A stretch of DNA of 64,000 nucleotides from an uncultured Elusimicrobiales bacterium. Lineage in GTDB: Bacteria; Elusimicrobiota; Elusimicrobia; Elusimicrobiales; Elusimicrobiaceae. Positions 34,185 to 42,883 of the stretch are shown here, piece after piece. The translations under genes were made by a program, and so were the position numbers. The first letter of the stretch is position 1. Each line of letters opens with the position of its first letter. Below the pieces are notes generated by a model. The model worked only from the letters and a program-made list of their open reading frames with translations, made no database searches and was not told where the DNA came from. Location of the stretch: NCBI GenBank assembly GCA_934667625.1, contig CAKUMH010000002.1, forward strand, positions 101,712 through 165,711. The letters run 5' to 3'.

Positions 34185-35120
34185 ATGGAACCTGTGACAA
34201 CTACCGTATCCATCGCTATGTGGGCGGCTTTTTGGGCCGTGGTCATAACGGCCTTGTTTGTGGATTTGGCCGTGCTGAACAAACACCACGGACATGTGAG
34301 TATTAAAGAGGCAGGGCTAATGGTCTGTGCCTGGGTGACGCTGGCGGCACTCTTTGGCGGAGCTATTTGGCTGGTGGAAGGACCGCGCCATGCACTGGAA
34401 TTTTACACCGGGTATGTGCTGGAGTATTCGCTTTCCGTGGATAATATGTTTGTGTTTATCCTCATCTTCGGCTATTTTGCCATTCCGCACGATTTACAGC
34501 CCAAGGCCCTGCTGTGGGGCATTTTAGGCGCGGTAGTGATGCGGTTTATGTTCATTTTTCTGGGTGTGCAGCTTATCTCCATGTTCTCGTGGACGATTTA
34601 TGTCTTTGGGGCACTGCTCATTTTCACCGCGCTTAAAATGCTGCTGCAAAAGGAAGAAGATGATTTTGATCCCAGCCAGTCTTTCATTTTAAAACTGCTC
34701 AAAAAATTTATGCCCATTAAAACCGATTATCATGGGGAAAATTTCTTTGTGCGCGAGAAGGACAAATGGCTGGCCACACCGCTGTTTGCGGCAGTGCTGG
34801 TGATTGAAATGTCGGACTTGATTTTTGCAGTGGACTCCATTCCCGCCGTCCTCTCTATCACACAGGATACATTTTTGGTCTACTCGTCCAACATCTTTGC
34901 CATTATCGGGCTGCGCTCGTTATACTTCCTGCTTTCGGGCATGGCAGGCAAGTTCCCGTACTTAAAGTACGGCATTTCGGTAATTTTATTCTTTGTAGGA
35001 GCCAAAATGCTCTTGTCACACTATTTCCCGATTCCGATTGTGGCGTCTTTAAGTGTGATTGTGGGAATTTTGGCAATATCTGTGCTGGCCAGCAAAATTT
35101 TCCCGCCGAAAGAAGCATAA
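34185..35120 (+). CDS. TerC-family integral membrane protein
   Basis: 311 residues with about nine transmembrane helices. Family motifs are EYSLSVDNMFVFILIF and the matching second-half block VIEMSDLIFAVDSIPAVLSI, each with the conserved Asp pairs thought to bind a divalent metal; the family is linked to manganese export or metallation of exported proteins and to tellurite resistance. Start 34185 (MEPVTTTVS) is chosen because the upstream frame crosses the tRNA-Thr repeat; the Shine-Dalgarno is weak. No manganese riboswitch (yybP-ykoY) is seen in the short leader. Monocistronic, with rpmB 71 bases downstream. Confidence 0.92.
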   Translation: MEPVTTTVSIAMWAAFWAVVITALFVDLAVLNKHHGHVSIKEAGLMVCAWVTLAALFGGAIWLVEGPRHALEFYTGYVLEYSLSVDNMFVFILIFGYFAIPHDLQPKALLWGILGAVVMRFMFIFLGVQLISMFSWTIYVFGALLIFTALKMLLQKEEDDFDPSQSFILKLLKKFMPIKTDYHGENFFVREKDKWLATPLFAAVLVIEMSDLIFAVDSIPAVLSITQDTFLVYSSNIFAIIGLRSLYFLLSGMAGKFPYLKYGISVILFFVGAKMLLSHYFPIPIVASLSVIVGILAISVLASKIFPPKEA

Positions 35121-35191
35121 GACTGGACAGAACGGACTTTATTTACTAGAATATAAGAACCAAATTTAACTTAGTACAAGGAAGGAAACCT

Positions 35192-35386
35192 ATGGCGTAT
35201 AAATGTGCAGTGTGCGGCAAAGCCCCGGTGTCCGGCGGCTCTTACAGCCACTCTAATATGAGAACGAAAAGATCTTTTAAACCGAACCTCCAGAAGCAGA
35301 AAGTAGTCTTGGAAGGCAAAACCCAGACTGCGTATGTTTGCACTGGCTGCATCAAAAGCGGTTTGGCCAAAAGACCTGCCAAATAA
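35192..35386 (+). CDS. rpmB: 50S ribosomal protein L28
   Basis: A 64-residue ribosomal protein: CAVCGKAPVSGGSYSHSNMRTKRSFKPNLQKQ is the L28 core and the two CxxC pairs (CAVC and CTGC) mark the zinc-binding form. AAGGAAGG precedes the ATG. It stands alone, without rpmG. Confidence 0.96.
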   Translation: MAYKCAVCGKAPVSGGSYSHSNMRTKRSFKPNLQKQKVVLEGKTQTAYVCTGCIKSGLAKRPAK

Positions 35387-35404
35387 GTAAACTTTTTTGG
35401 AACG

Positions 35405-35439
35405 AAAGCCCGTGCTTATCCTATAGTGCGGGCTTTTTT
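35405..35439 (+). terminator. Terminator between rpmB and bamA
   Basis: AAAGCCCG (35405-35412) pairs with CGGGCTTT (35429-35436), followed by a T run. Its end is only a few bases before the bamA start. Confidence 0.75.
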
Positions 35440-35445
35440 ATTAAA

Positions 35446-37821
35446 ATGGGAGAAAACACTTTGCTTAAACGTTTCGTCCTGGTGGTGTTGGTTGCTTTAC
35501 TGGCCGTTCCGTACGCGCGCGCGGAAGAAACGACCCAGTTGGAAATGGACCCCAACGGTCCGTGGATGATTTGCCATATTTCCGTAGACGGATTAAAAAA
35601 TATCCGTAAAAAAACCGTTACCAAAGCGGCTCATTCCAAAAAAGGCGAACTCTACGAACGCATTTCCGTTTCGGACGATGTGCGTGATATTTCCGCCCTG
35701 GGGAACTTTGACCGGGTGGAAATTGACATTTCCCCCATGGAAGGGTCCCGCAAAGAAAAAGACGGCACGGAAACCTACCCTTGCCACCGGCTGACTTATC
35801 TCGTTACCGAAAAACCGATTTTTGACCGCTTGACTTACCAAGGGCGCAAGCACCTGGGCAAGGGCGCCATCACCCAAGCCATGACGCTTAAGCTAAAAGA
35901 CCCGTTTAACGAAGCCAAACTTCAGGCAGATATGGACCGCATTAAGGCCAAATACGCCGAGAAGGGATACATCAATGCGCAGGTTTCGTACGAAATCACG
36001 AAAGATGAAAAATTGGGCACGGTAAACGTAAAACTAATCATTCAAGAAGGGGAACGCGTACGCGTGCACCAGGTGACCTTGGACGGCGCCACCGAACTCC
36101 CGGCAGCTAAAATTTTAAAGAAATCCTCCAACCGCCCCGGGAAAGTATTTAAACCGCAAAATCTGCAGCGCGATTGGGTAAAAATGATGCTCTACGGCCG
36201 CAACAAAGGATACAGTGAATTTGCCCTATCCGCTCCCCAAGTAACTTTTAACGAGCAAAAAACGGAAGCCTCCATTACCTACGACGTGACGGAAGGCGAA
36301 AAGGTGGATTTCGGCACGGTGGAGTTTGAAGGCAACAATGTATTCACCCCGCAGGAACTGCAAAAGCAGGTCTTCTTCCGCGAGGGGCATTTGTATAACC
36401 AAAAGGATTTTGACGACACCATTTCCGCCATTCAGGAACAATATGCAGACAAAGGATACCTGCAGGCCCGCGTGACGCCCGTCAAAAAAATTGAAAACGG
36501 CCAACTCAATTTGACCTTTGACATTGCCGAAGGCCACATTTTTTACATTGACCATGTGGATGTGACCGGATACGATAAAACTAAAAAATACGTTTTTACG
36601 CGGGAACTTTCCATTCACCCCGGCGATTTGTACGACAACGCCAAAATTAAACGCAGCCAAACCAAAATTATGAATTTGGGCTTTATCAATGACGTGCAGG
36701 TGGACCTACAACCCACGGCAGACCCGCAAAAGGTAGACCTGGATTTTAACGTCGTGGAAGGACGCCCGGGCATGTTTACGGCAGGGCTTGCGATGAGCTC
36801 TATGGACGGCTTGTACGGGGAGCTCTCTATCAACCACCTCAACTTGTTTGGCCGCGCACAGCGCCTTTCTTTACGCACCATGTTCGGGAAAGAAATTTTG
36901 GATTATACGGTCAGCTGGTCTACCCCGTGGATTTACGACAAACCGACCTCCTTGGGCGTGGATTTGTTCAACACCCGCCGCTACCGCTCCTTTTCTACGG
37001 AAAACCAAGCGTATACCGAAAAACGCATCGGCGGACGCGTAAAAGTGGGACCGCGCTTCAACGACGATATTTACCAGTTATCCTTCGGTTATTCGTTTGA
37101 AAACATTGACATTTACGACATTGATGCGCAATTCCAGCCGCCCGCCGCCAACCCCGGCGATAAGAACTACTTGGAAAAGGGCAAAACCAACCTGTCCACC
37201 CTCAGCGCGGACTTTGCAATTGATACGCGCGACAACATGTGGGACCCCACCCAGGGGTGGCGCAACTCCTTGGGGCTGGCGCTGGCCGGCGGACCGATTG
37301 GGGGTGACTTGGATTTGTGGTACTTAAACGCCCGCTCCATTTTCAATTATACGGTGTTTAACGTCGGCGGGAACTACCCGGTGGTGTTTGTGCTTTCCAA
37401 CAAATTCGCCTCCGTGCAGGCCTATGGGCGCACCGCGGAAGTGCCGCCCTACGAAAAATTCTTTTTAGGCGGCGCGGATACCATTCGCGGTTATGAACGC
37501 GCCGGAGAAGTCGGCCCACTCTACGGCGGAGACATGTATTATGTGATGAATGCCGAACTGCGTTTCCCGCTGGCACGCGAAGGACGCAGAAATATGGCAC
37601 AGTTGGCCTTCTTCTTTGATTTGGGCAACTCGTGGAATAAATTTAACGATTTGGAATTTTCGCTCGGACCGGACGAAAACCAGTTCAAAGCGGGGGTGGG
37701 CGTCGGCTTACGCTTTACCACGCCTTCGCTACCGATTCGCATTGACTGGGGCTACGGGTTGAACCACCGCAGCAACGAAGACCGTTCCCACTTCTACTTC
37801 AATATATCCAACATGATGTAG
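35446..37821 (+). CDS. bamA: Outer-membrane assembly factor BamA
   Basis: Inserts beta-barrel proteins into the outer membrane. About 790 residues: signal peptide (LLKRFVLVVLVALLAVPYARA), five POTRA domains (about 35-420; examples ICHISVDGLKNIRKKTV, LTYQGRKHLGKGAI, VHQVTLDGATELP, VDFGTVEFEGNNVF, IDHVDVTGYDKTKKYV) and the 16-strand barrel with FFLGGADTIRGYERAGEVGPLYGG, the loop-6 VRGY-type motif (here IRGYE). It ends FYFNISNMM, without the usual terminal aromatic. Start uncertain: ATG 35446 lies just behind a T run with no Shine-Dalgarno; the in-frame TTG at 35461 has GGGAGA seven bases upstream and may be the real start. First gene of the bamA-lpxI operon. Confidence 0.95.
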   Translation: MGENTLLKRFVLVVLVALLAVPYARAEETTQLEMDPNGPWMICHISVDGLKNIRKKTVTKAAHSKKGELYERISVSDDVRDISALGNFDRVEIDISPMEGSRKEKDGTETYPCHRLTYLVTEKPIFDRLTYQGRKHLGKGAITQAMTLKLKDPFNEAKLQADMDRIKAKYAEKGYINAQVSYEITKDEKLGTVNVKLIIQEGERVRVHQVTLDGATELPAAKILKKSSNRPGKVFKPQNLQRDWVKMMLYGRNKGYSEFALSAPQVTFNEQKTEASITYDVTEGEKVDFGTVEFEGNNVFTPQELQKQVFFREGHLYNQKDFDDTISAIQEQYADKGYLQARVTPVKKIENGQLNLTFDIAEGHIFYIDHVDVTGYDKTKKYVFTRELSIHPGDLYDNAKIKRSQTKIMNLGFINDVQVDLQPTADPQKVDLDFNVVEGRPGMFTAGLAMSSMDGLYGELSINHLNLFGRAQRLSLRTMFGKEILDYTVSWSTPWIYDKPTSLGVDLFNTRRYRSFSTENQAYTEKRIGGRVKVGPRFNDDIYQLSFGYSFENIDIYDIDAQFQPPAANPGDKNYLEKGKTNLSTLSADFAIDTRDNMWDPTQGWRNSLGLALAGGPIGGDLDLWYLNARSIFNYTVFNVGGNYPVVFVLSNKFASVQAYGRTAEVPPYEKFFLGGADTIRGYERAGEVGPLYGGDMYYVMNAELRFPLAREGRRNMAQLAFFFDLGNSWNKFNDLEFSLGPDENQFKAGVGVGLRFTTPSLPIRIDWGYGLNHRSNEDRSHFYFNISNMM

Positions 37822-37828
37822 GAGGGAT

Positions 37829-38806
37829 ATGCAAAAGGCAGGACTACTTTTAACGATTTTGGCGTGCGCTACAGGACTTTACGCCCAGGCAACGGCGGAA
37901 ACGGAACAACTGACCGAACAGGAAGCCTCCGCCGTCGCTGCCATTTTGGCCAAAAACGCCGCAACAGACACATCCGCCGCGGATAAAATTGTCCTGCCCG
38001 AAGAAACCAAGGCCCTGGCTTTTACCCAAGCCGAAACGCACACCGCAACGGAAACGCCAGCGGCACCCAATTTGACGGCCGAGCAAATGGCAGCCGCCGC
38101 CGACCGGGTGGCACCGTTGGGAACGGATGAGCAAGCCGAGGAGGAACCGGCACCACAACCTGCGCAAAAGTGTCTGACGGTGGCATTTATTGATATTGAT
38201 GAAGCTTTTAACGAACATCCCCGCACGGTGGCGGTAAAGGAGCAAATCCGCCTGAAGATTTTGTCTAAGGAAAATGAGGTCTTCGGTGCCAAGGAACTCA
38301 TCCAGCTGCTTACCGCGGAAAACAAACGCTTGTCCGCGCAGGTAAAAACGCTCAAGCCGTTTTACGAGCGCATTGTGGTGGAACCGCAGGAGCTGGCACC
38401 CAAAATACAGGAGAGCGCGGATTCGCTCACCTTGGGCAATTTGTTAAACCGGCTGACGTTTTCGGGCGCGGAGATTTTATCCACAAGCCCATTAAATACG
38501 CCCGCACAGCTGGATGATATTACGGCACGCATTGCCGCCAATAAAAAAATTATTGCGGAACGCAGCTTTTTTATTGATAATTATAAATATGCCACGCGTG
38601 AGGAAATTTTAAAGCTGGAAAAACAGGAAGTAAACGCCATTTTGAAGGATATTTATACGGAAATTAAGTCGTTCGCCAGAAAACGGAACATCGGCGCAAT
38701 CGTACGCAAAGACGAAGTGCTATATGGCGACAAGCCGGTCAACGTAACGAACGATTTCATCAACCGGCTTAAAAAAGCCAAAAAATACCGCAAACGCGGA
38801 AAGTAG
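37829..38806 (+). CDS. OmpH/Skp-family periplasmic protein
   Basis: 325 residues with a signal peptide (QKAGLLLTILACATGLYAQA), a disordered Ala/Thr/Glu-rich stretch (about 22-115) and an OmpH-like region: CLTVAFIDIDEAFNEHPRTVAVKEQI followed by long helices. Skp is a trimeric chaperone that keeps barrel proteins soluble for BamA. This one is about twice Skp's length, with extra helices between the strand and the C-terminal FARKRNIGAIVRKDEVLYGDKPVNVTNDFINRLKK block, which resembles the end of OmpH proteins. It lies between bamA and lpxD, the classic skp position, with gaps of 7 and 12 bases. Confidence 0.85.
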   Translation: MQKAGLLLTILACATGLYAQATAETEQLTEQEASAVAAILAKNAATDTSAADKIVLPEETKALAFTQAETHTATETPAAPNLTAEQMAAAADRVAPLGTDEQAEEEPAPQPAQKCLTVAFIDIDEAFNEHPRTVAVKEQIRLKILSKENEVFGAKELIQLLTAENKRLSAQVKTLKPFYERIVVEPQELAPKIQESADSLTLGNLLNRLTFSGAEILSTSPLNTPAQLDDITARIAANKKIIAERSFFIDNYKYATREEILKLEKQEVNAILKDIYTEIKSFARKRNIGAIVRKDEVLYGDKPVNVTNDFINRLKKAKKYRKRGK

Positions 38807-38818
38807 AGGTTTGAGACC

Positions 38819-39898
38819 ATGAAACTTAACCTGACTGTGGCCCAAGTGGCCCAAATCACCGGGAGCGAAGCCCCCACCCTGCAGGACCAGCCTATCACCG
38901 CTCTGTGCTCGCTGGAGGATGCGCACGAAGGCGGCCTGTGTTATTTAACTTCTTTGGAAAAAGCGGAAATGCTAAAAGATTTAAAGGCATCCGCCCTCCT
39001 GGTGCCCGAAAGTGCCAAAGACAAAAAACTCCCCTTCAACGGAGCTTTACTGTACGCCAAAAACCCGGAATGGGCCTTCATCCTGTTAATGAAATATGTG
39101 GACGCCCAACACCAAAAACATACGCCGGGCATTCACCCTACGGCCGTGATCAGCCAGTCGGCTAAATTAGGGGACAACGTGTCCGTGGGTGCTTACACCG
39201 TGGTGGAAGACGGCGCCCAAATTGGGGACAACACCGTTATCTTTCCGCAGTGCTATATCGGCAAGGATGTGGTTATCGGCAAGAATTGTTACATTTATCC
39301 GCAGGTGGTCATCCGCGAGGAATGCGTACTGAAAGATTACGTCATTTTACAGGCAGGGGCGAAGATCGGCTCGGACGGTTTTGGCTTTAGCTTCCATGAC
39401 GGCCGCCACCAAAAAATCCCGCAAATCGGCAATGTGGTGCTGGGCAACGATGTGGAAATCCAGTCCAACACCTGTATTGACCGCGCCAAAATTTCCAGCA
39501 CGGTGATTGGAGACAATACCAAAATTGACAACCTGGTGCAGGTGGGGCACAATGTGCATGTGGGCATGAGTTCCATTATGTGTGCGCAGGTAGGTGTAGC
39601 GGGCACAACGGAAATTGGCAACGGTGTTATTTTGGCCGGGCAAGTGGGACTAGCCGGACATATGACCATTGGCGACCGGGCCCAAGTGGGCGCCCAATCG
39701 GGCGTGATGAGTTCCATTCCCGCCGGGCAAACCTATTTTGGTTATCCGGCCATGCCGCAGCGCGAGGCCTTTAAACTCCAGGCCATTTTGCGCAAACTAC
39801 CGGAAATGCATAAAGAATTCCGCTCCCTTAAAAAACAACTGGAAGAAACTAAAAAACTTTCCACTTGGGGAAAAATTAAAAAGGTGCTAGGATTTTAA
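38819..39898 (+). CDS. lpxD: UDP-3-O-acylglucosamine N-acyltransferase LpxD
   Basis: Third step of lipid A synthesis. 359 residues: N-terminal uridine-binding domain (VAQITGSEAPTLQDQPITALCSLEDAHEGGLCYL), then a left-handed beta-helix of hexapeptide repeats (about 100-310), with the catalytic His in NLVQVGHNVHVG, and a C-terminal helix (MHKEFRSLKKQLEETKKL). GAGG precedes the ATG. Two bases separate it from lpxC. Confidence 0.97.
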   Translation: MKLNLTVAQVAQITGSEAPTLQDQPITALCSLEDAHEGGLCYLTSLEKAEMLKDLKASALLVPESAKDKKLPFNGALLYAKNPEWAFILLMKYVDAQHQKHTPGIHPTAVISQSAKLGDNVSVGAYTVVEDGAQIGDNTVIFPQCYIGKDVVIGKNCYIYPQVVIREECVLKDYVILQAGAKIGSDGFGFSFHDGRHQKIPQIGNVVLGNDVEIQSNTCIDRAKISSTVIGDNTKIDNLVQVGHNVHVGMSSIMCAQVGVAGTTEIGNGVILAGQVGLAGHMTIGDRAQVGAQSGVMSSIPAGQTYFGYPAMPQREAFKLQAILRKLPEMHKEFRSLKKQLEETKKLSTWGKIKKVLGF

Positions 39899-39900
39899 TT

Positions 39901-40725
39901 ATGAGAAAAACGATCGCCTCTCCCGCCGTGGTCAGCGGCATTGGTTTGCATACGGGCGTACCCGCCACGATGACCTTTAAACCTGCCGAAAACGGCATTA
40001 CGTTTTTGCGTACGGACATTCCGGGCGCAAAACCCATTGAGGCCTTGGCCAAAAATGTCGGCTCCACGCTGCGCGGCACAAACCTAAAAAATGAGACGGC
40101 CGAAGTCTGCACGGTGGAACACGCGTTGTCTGCCCTGCACGCGCTGGGAATTACCGATGTGGCCGTGGAAATGGACGGGCCCGAGCCGCCCGTGACGGAC
40201 GGTGCGAGCGACGTGTACGTGGACGCTTTGCTAAAGGCCGGCTTAAAGGAACTGGCCACCGAACAGAAACCACTGGTGATTAAACACAAAATCACCTATA
40301 CCAGCGGCAACATTTCCTATTCAGCCGAACCTGCAGATAAGCTGACGTTTACCTTTGTGTTTTTGCACAAACACCCGCTTGTCAGCCACCAGGAATTTAC
40401 GCTGGAATTTACGCCGAAAAATTACCAAAAGGAAATCTCCCGCGCGCGCACCTTTGGTTTTGAAGAAGAACTGGCCTTTTTAAAGGCGCACGGGTTAGCC
40501 AAGGGCGGGAACTTAGAAAATGCCGTAATCGTCGGCAAGGATAAGTTTATCAACGAACTGCGCTACCCGGACGAGCTGGTGCGTCATAAAATTTTGGACT
40601 TGGTGGGCGATTTAAGCCTCACCGGGCGCAAACTGCCGCCGTTAAAAATCACCTGCACCTGCGGCGGCCACAAACATAATGTCATTTTTGCCAAGATTCT
40701 CTTGGCTAATTCGGAGGATAAATGA
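39901..40725 (+). CDS. lpxC: UDP-3-O-acyl-N-acetylglucosamine deacetylase LpxC
   Basis: Zinc deacetylase, the committed step of lipid A synthesis. 274 residues with start block ASPAVVSGIGLHTG, zinc ligand His in TVEHALSALHALGI, the second pair in RHKILDLVGDLSLTG (HxxxD), and the general-base region HKHPLVSHQEF. It is not fused to FabZ, unlike in Bacteroidota; fabZ is a separate gene overlapping by 4 bases (ATGA). Length and motifs are complete. Confidence 0.97.
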   Translation: MRKTIASPAVVSGIGLHTGVPATMTFKPAENGITFLRTDIPGAKPIEALAKNVGSTLRGTNLKNETAEVCTVEHALSALHALGITDVAVEMDGPEPPVTDGASDVYVDALLKAGLKELATEQKPLVIKHKITYTSGNISYSAEPADKLTFTFVFLHKHPLVSHQEFTLEFTPKNYQKEISRARTFGFEEELAFLKAHGLAKGGNLENAVIVGKDKFINELRYPDELVRHKILDLVGDLSLTGRKLPPLKITCTCGGHKHNVIFAKILLANSEDK

Positions 40726-41213
40726 GTGCAAAATCCGCGAGTTTAAAGGATTTTTTCTCGCTACCCGTAGTGGAGACCTATAACCGGGAAACCATTGAAA
40801 AAAATATCCCCCACCGCGACCCGTTCCTGTTAGTGGACGAGGTTCGCGTGCTGGAAGACGGCAAAAAATACATTGGCGTACGCCATGTAAAGGCCGACGA
40901 ATACTATTTTAAGGGTCACTTTCCGGGCCGCCCGGTAATGCCAGGCGTGCTGATAGTGGAAAGCATGTCCCAAGCGTTTGGCGGGGCAATTATGAGCCGC
41001 GTCACCCAAGGCATGGGCGGACTGCCGCTGTTTTTGAGCATTGAAGAAGCTAAATTCCGCGGTATGGTGCAGCCCGGGGACACCCTGGAAATGCCGATTG
41101 AAATCCTGCGTTTGGGCCGGATTTCCAAAATTTATGCAGAGGCCTACGTAAACGGCAAATTGTGCGCGCAGGCCACCTTGAACTTTATTTTAGGAGCAAC
41201 TTCCCATGTCTAA
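40722..41213 (+). CDS. fabZ: 3-hydroxyacyl-ACP dehydratase FabZ
   Basis: Hot-dog fold dehydratase of fatty-acid elongation. 163 residues: IPHRDPFLLVDEV, catalytic His in GHFPGRPVMPGVL and catalytic Glu in IVESMSQ, all intact. Overlaps lpxC by 4 and lpxA by 8 bases, linking 3-hydroxyacyl supply to lipid A. Confidence 0.97.
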   Translation: MSAKSASLKDFFSLPVVETYNRETIEKNIPHRDPFLLVDEVRVLEDGKKYIGVRHVKADEYYFKGHFPGRPVMPGVLIVESMSQAFGGAIMSRVTQGMGGLPLFLSIEEAKFRGMVQPGDTLEMPIEILRLGRISKIYAEAYVNGKLCAQATLNFILGATSHV

Positions 41214-42000
41214 CATTCATCCCACGGCCATTATTGACCCTACCGCTAAAATTGATCCGTCCACCCATATCGGCCCGTATACCGTTATCGGAGCGAATGT
41301 GGAAATCGGCAAGAACAACAAAATCGGCCCGTTCTGCGTGATTGAGAACACCACCATGGGCGACGGAAACGATATCATCGCCAGTGCCTTTATCGGCGTG
41401 AAACCGCAGGATTTGTCTTACAAGGACGAGCCGACCCGTGTGACCATGGGCGATGGCAACCAAATCCGCGAGTGCGTTACCATTCACCGCTCCACGAAGC
41501 TGGACGTTCCCACCAAAATCGGCAACTACTGTCTGCTGATGGCAAACTCCCACGTGGCGCACGACTGTCAGCTGGGGGACCACATCATCGTGGCCAACAG
41601 CACCGGCATTGCGGGGCACGTAGTAGTGGAGGACCGGGTGGTTATGTCCGGCATGGTAGGCATTCACCAATTTGTGCGCGTGGGCACCATGGCTATGCTT
41701 TCCGGCGGAGCGATGCTCCCGCTGGATGTGCCCCCCTACTGTATTGCACAGGGAGAACGGGCACGCCTGGTGGGCTTAAACCTGGTGGGCATGCGCCGCG
41801 GCGGGCTTACGCGCGAAACCATTATGGAAATTAAACGCGCCTACAAGTTTTTATTCAGAAGCGGCAAACGCTTGCAGGATGCTGTGGCGGAACTGGAAGC
41901 CACGCATCCTTGCCGGGAAGTGCAGCACATGATTGACTTCTGCAAAACCTCCCCGCGCGGGGTGGCCGCAGCCAAACACAAAATAAGCGAGCATGACTAA
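41206..42000 (+). CDS. lpxA: UDP-N-acetylglucosamine acyltransferase LpxA
   Basis: First acylation of lipid A. 264 residues of hexapeptide beta-helix starting IHPTAIIDPTAKID, catalytic His in NSHVAHDCQLGDH, the ruler region GMVGIHQFVRVG, then a C-terminal helical cap (RAYKFLFRSGKRLQDAVAELE). Overlaps fabZ and lpxI, so translation is coupled. Confidence 0.97.
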   Translation: MSNIHPTAIIDPTAKIDPSTHIGPYTVIGANVEIGKNNKIGPFCVIENTTMGDGNDIIASAFIGVKPQDLSYKDEPTRVTMGDGNQIRECVTIHRSTKLDVPTKIGNYCLLMANSHVAHDCQLGDHIIVANSTGIAGHVVVEDRVVMSGMVGIHQFVRVGTMAMLSGGAMLPLDVPPYCIAQGERARLVGLNLVGMRRGGLTRETIMEIKRAYKFLFRSGKRLQDAVAELEATHPCREVQHMIDFCKTSPRGVAAAKHKISEHD

Positions 42001-42817
42001 TAAAATCGGACTTATTGCCGGCGAAGGCAAAATGCCTATTTACATTGCCCAAAAGGCTGCGGCCAAGGGTTATGAGGTGTTTGTGGCCGGTGCAAAAGGC
42101 AACGCCAAAGAGGACGACTTTAAGAACTGCGCCCGCGTGTTCCAATCGTTTCGGTTGGGACAGCTGGGCGCAGGGATTCGCTTTTTTAAGGAGCATGGCG
42201 TCACGCGCGTGATTATGGCCGGACGGGTGCAGCATACGTCCATTTTTTCTAACTTAATGCCGGACTTGCGCGGCGCCAAGTTTTTGGCCTCCTTAAAAAA
42301 TATGCAAACCAAAAACATTCTCTCCCGGGTGATGGATGAATTTAAAAAAGACGGGATAGAATTTGAACACTCCGCCCTGTTTTTAGAGGATTTTATGCCG
42401 CAAAAAGGTGTTTTGTCCGCCCGCCAACCTACCGCGGAGGAACAACAGGCGGCGGAATTTGGCTATAAAATTGCCAAAGCCATTGCCGCGCTAGACATTG
42501 GGCTTACGTGCGTGGTCAGCCAAAACGCCGTGATTGCGGTGGAAGGCATGGAAGGCACGGACCGCTGCATCCTGCGTGCGGGAGAGCTGTACCGCGAATC
42601 GGCCGAGAAAAAATCATCTGTCGCAGTGGTGAAGGTGGCAAGACCCAACCAGGATAACCGCTTTGACCTGCCCGTTATCGGCAAGGGCACGCTGGAAAGT
42701 TTGCACAAAGCCGGTTTTGGCCTATTGGCCTTTGAAGCGGGCAAAACGCTGGTGCTGGACTTGGAGGACGTCGTGGCGCTGGCCGACAAATACAAAATTT
42801 GTTTAATGGGGATTTAA
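41993..42817 (+). CDS. lpxI: UDP-2,3-diacylglucosamine pyrophosphatase LpxI
   Basis: Cleaves UDP-2,3-diacylglucosamine to lipid X and UMP; the LpxI (DUF1009) type replaces LpxH. 274 residues: IGLIAGEGKMPIYIAQKAAAKGYEVFV at the start, GGRVQ-like block IMAGRVQHTSIF, then DIGLTCVVSQNAVIAVEGMEGTDRCILRAG and the end VVKVARPNQDNRFDLPVIGKGTLESL. Last gene of bamA-ompH-lpxD-lpxC-fabZ-lpxA-lpxI; a terminator follows. Confidence 0.94.
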   Translation: MTNKIGLIAGEGKMPIYIAQKAAAKGYEVFVAGAKGNAKEDDFKNCARVFQSFRLGQLGAGIRFFKEHGVTRVIMAGRVQHTSIFSNLMPDLRGAKFLASLKNMQTKNILSRVMDEFKKDGIEFEHSALFLEDFMPQKGVLSARQPTAEEQQAAEFGYKIAKAIAALDIGLTCVVSQNAVIAVEGMEGTDRCILRAGELYRESAEKKSSVAVVKVARPNQDNRFDLPVIGKGTLESLHKAGFGLLAFEAGKTLVLDLEDVVALADKYKICLMGI

Positions 42818-42838
42818 GGGCGTATTGCTTTTTGTGTT

Positions 42839-42873
42839 AAACAGCCCCGCGGAGTGTTTCCGCGGGGCTGTTT
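42839..42873. terminator. Terminator after the lpx operon (shared with the convergent pilin)
   Basis: A 15-bp stem (42839-42853 with 42859-42873, loop GTGTT) has A/T runs on both sides. Confidence 0.92.
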
Positions 42874-42883
42874 GCCTGATAAA

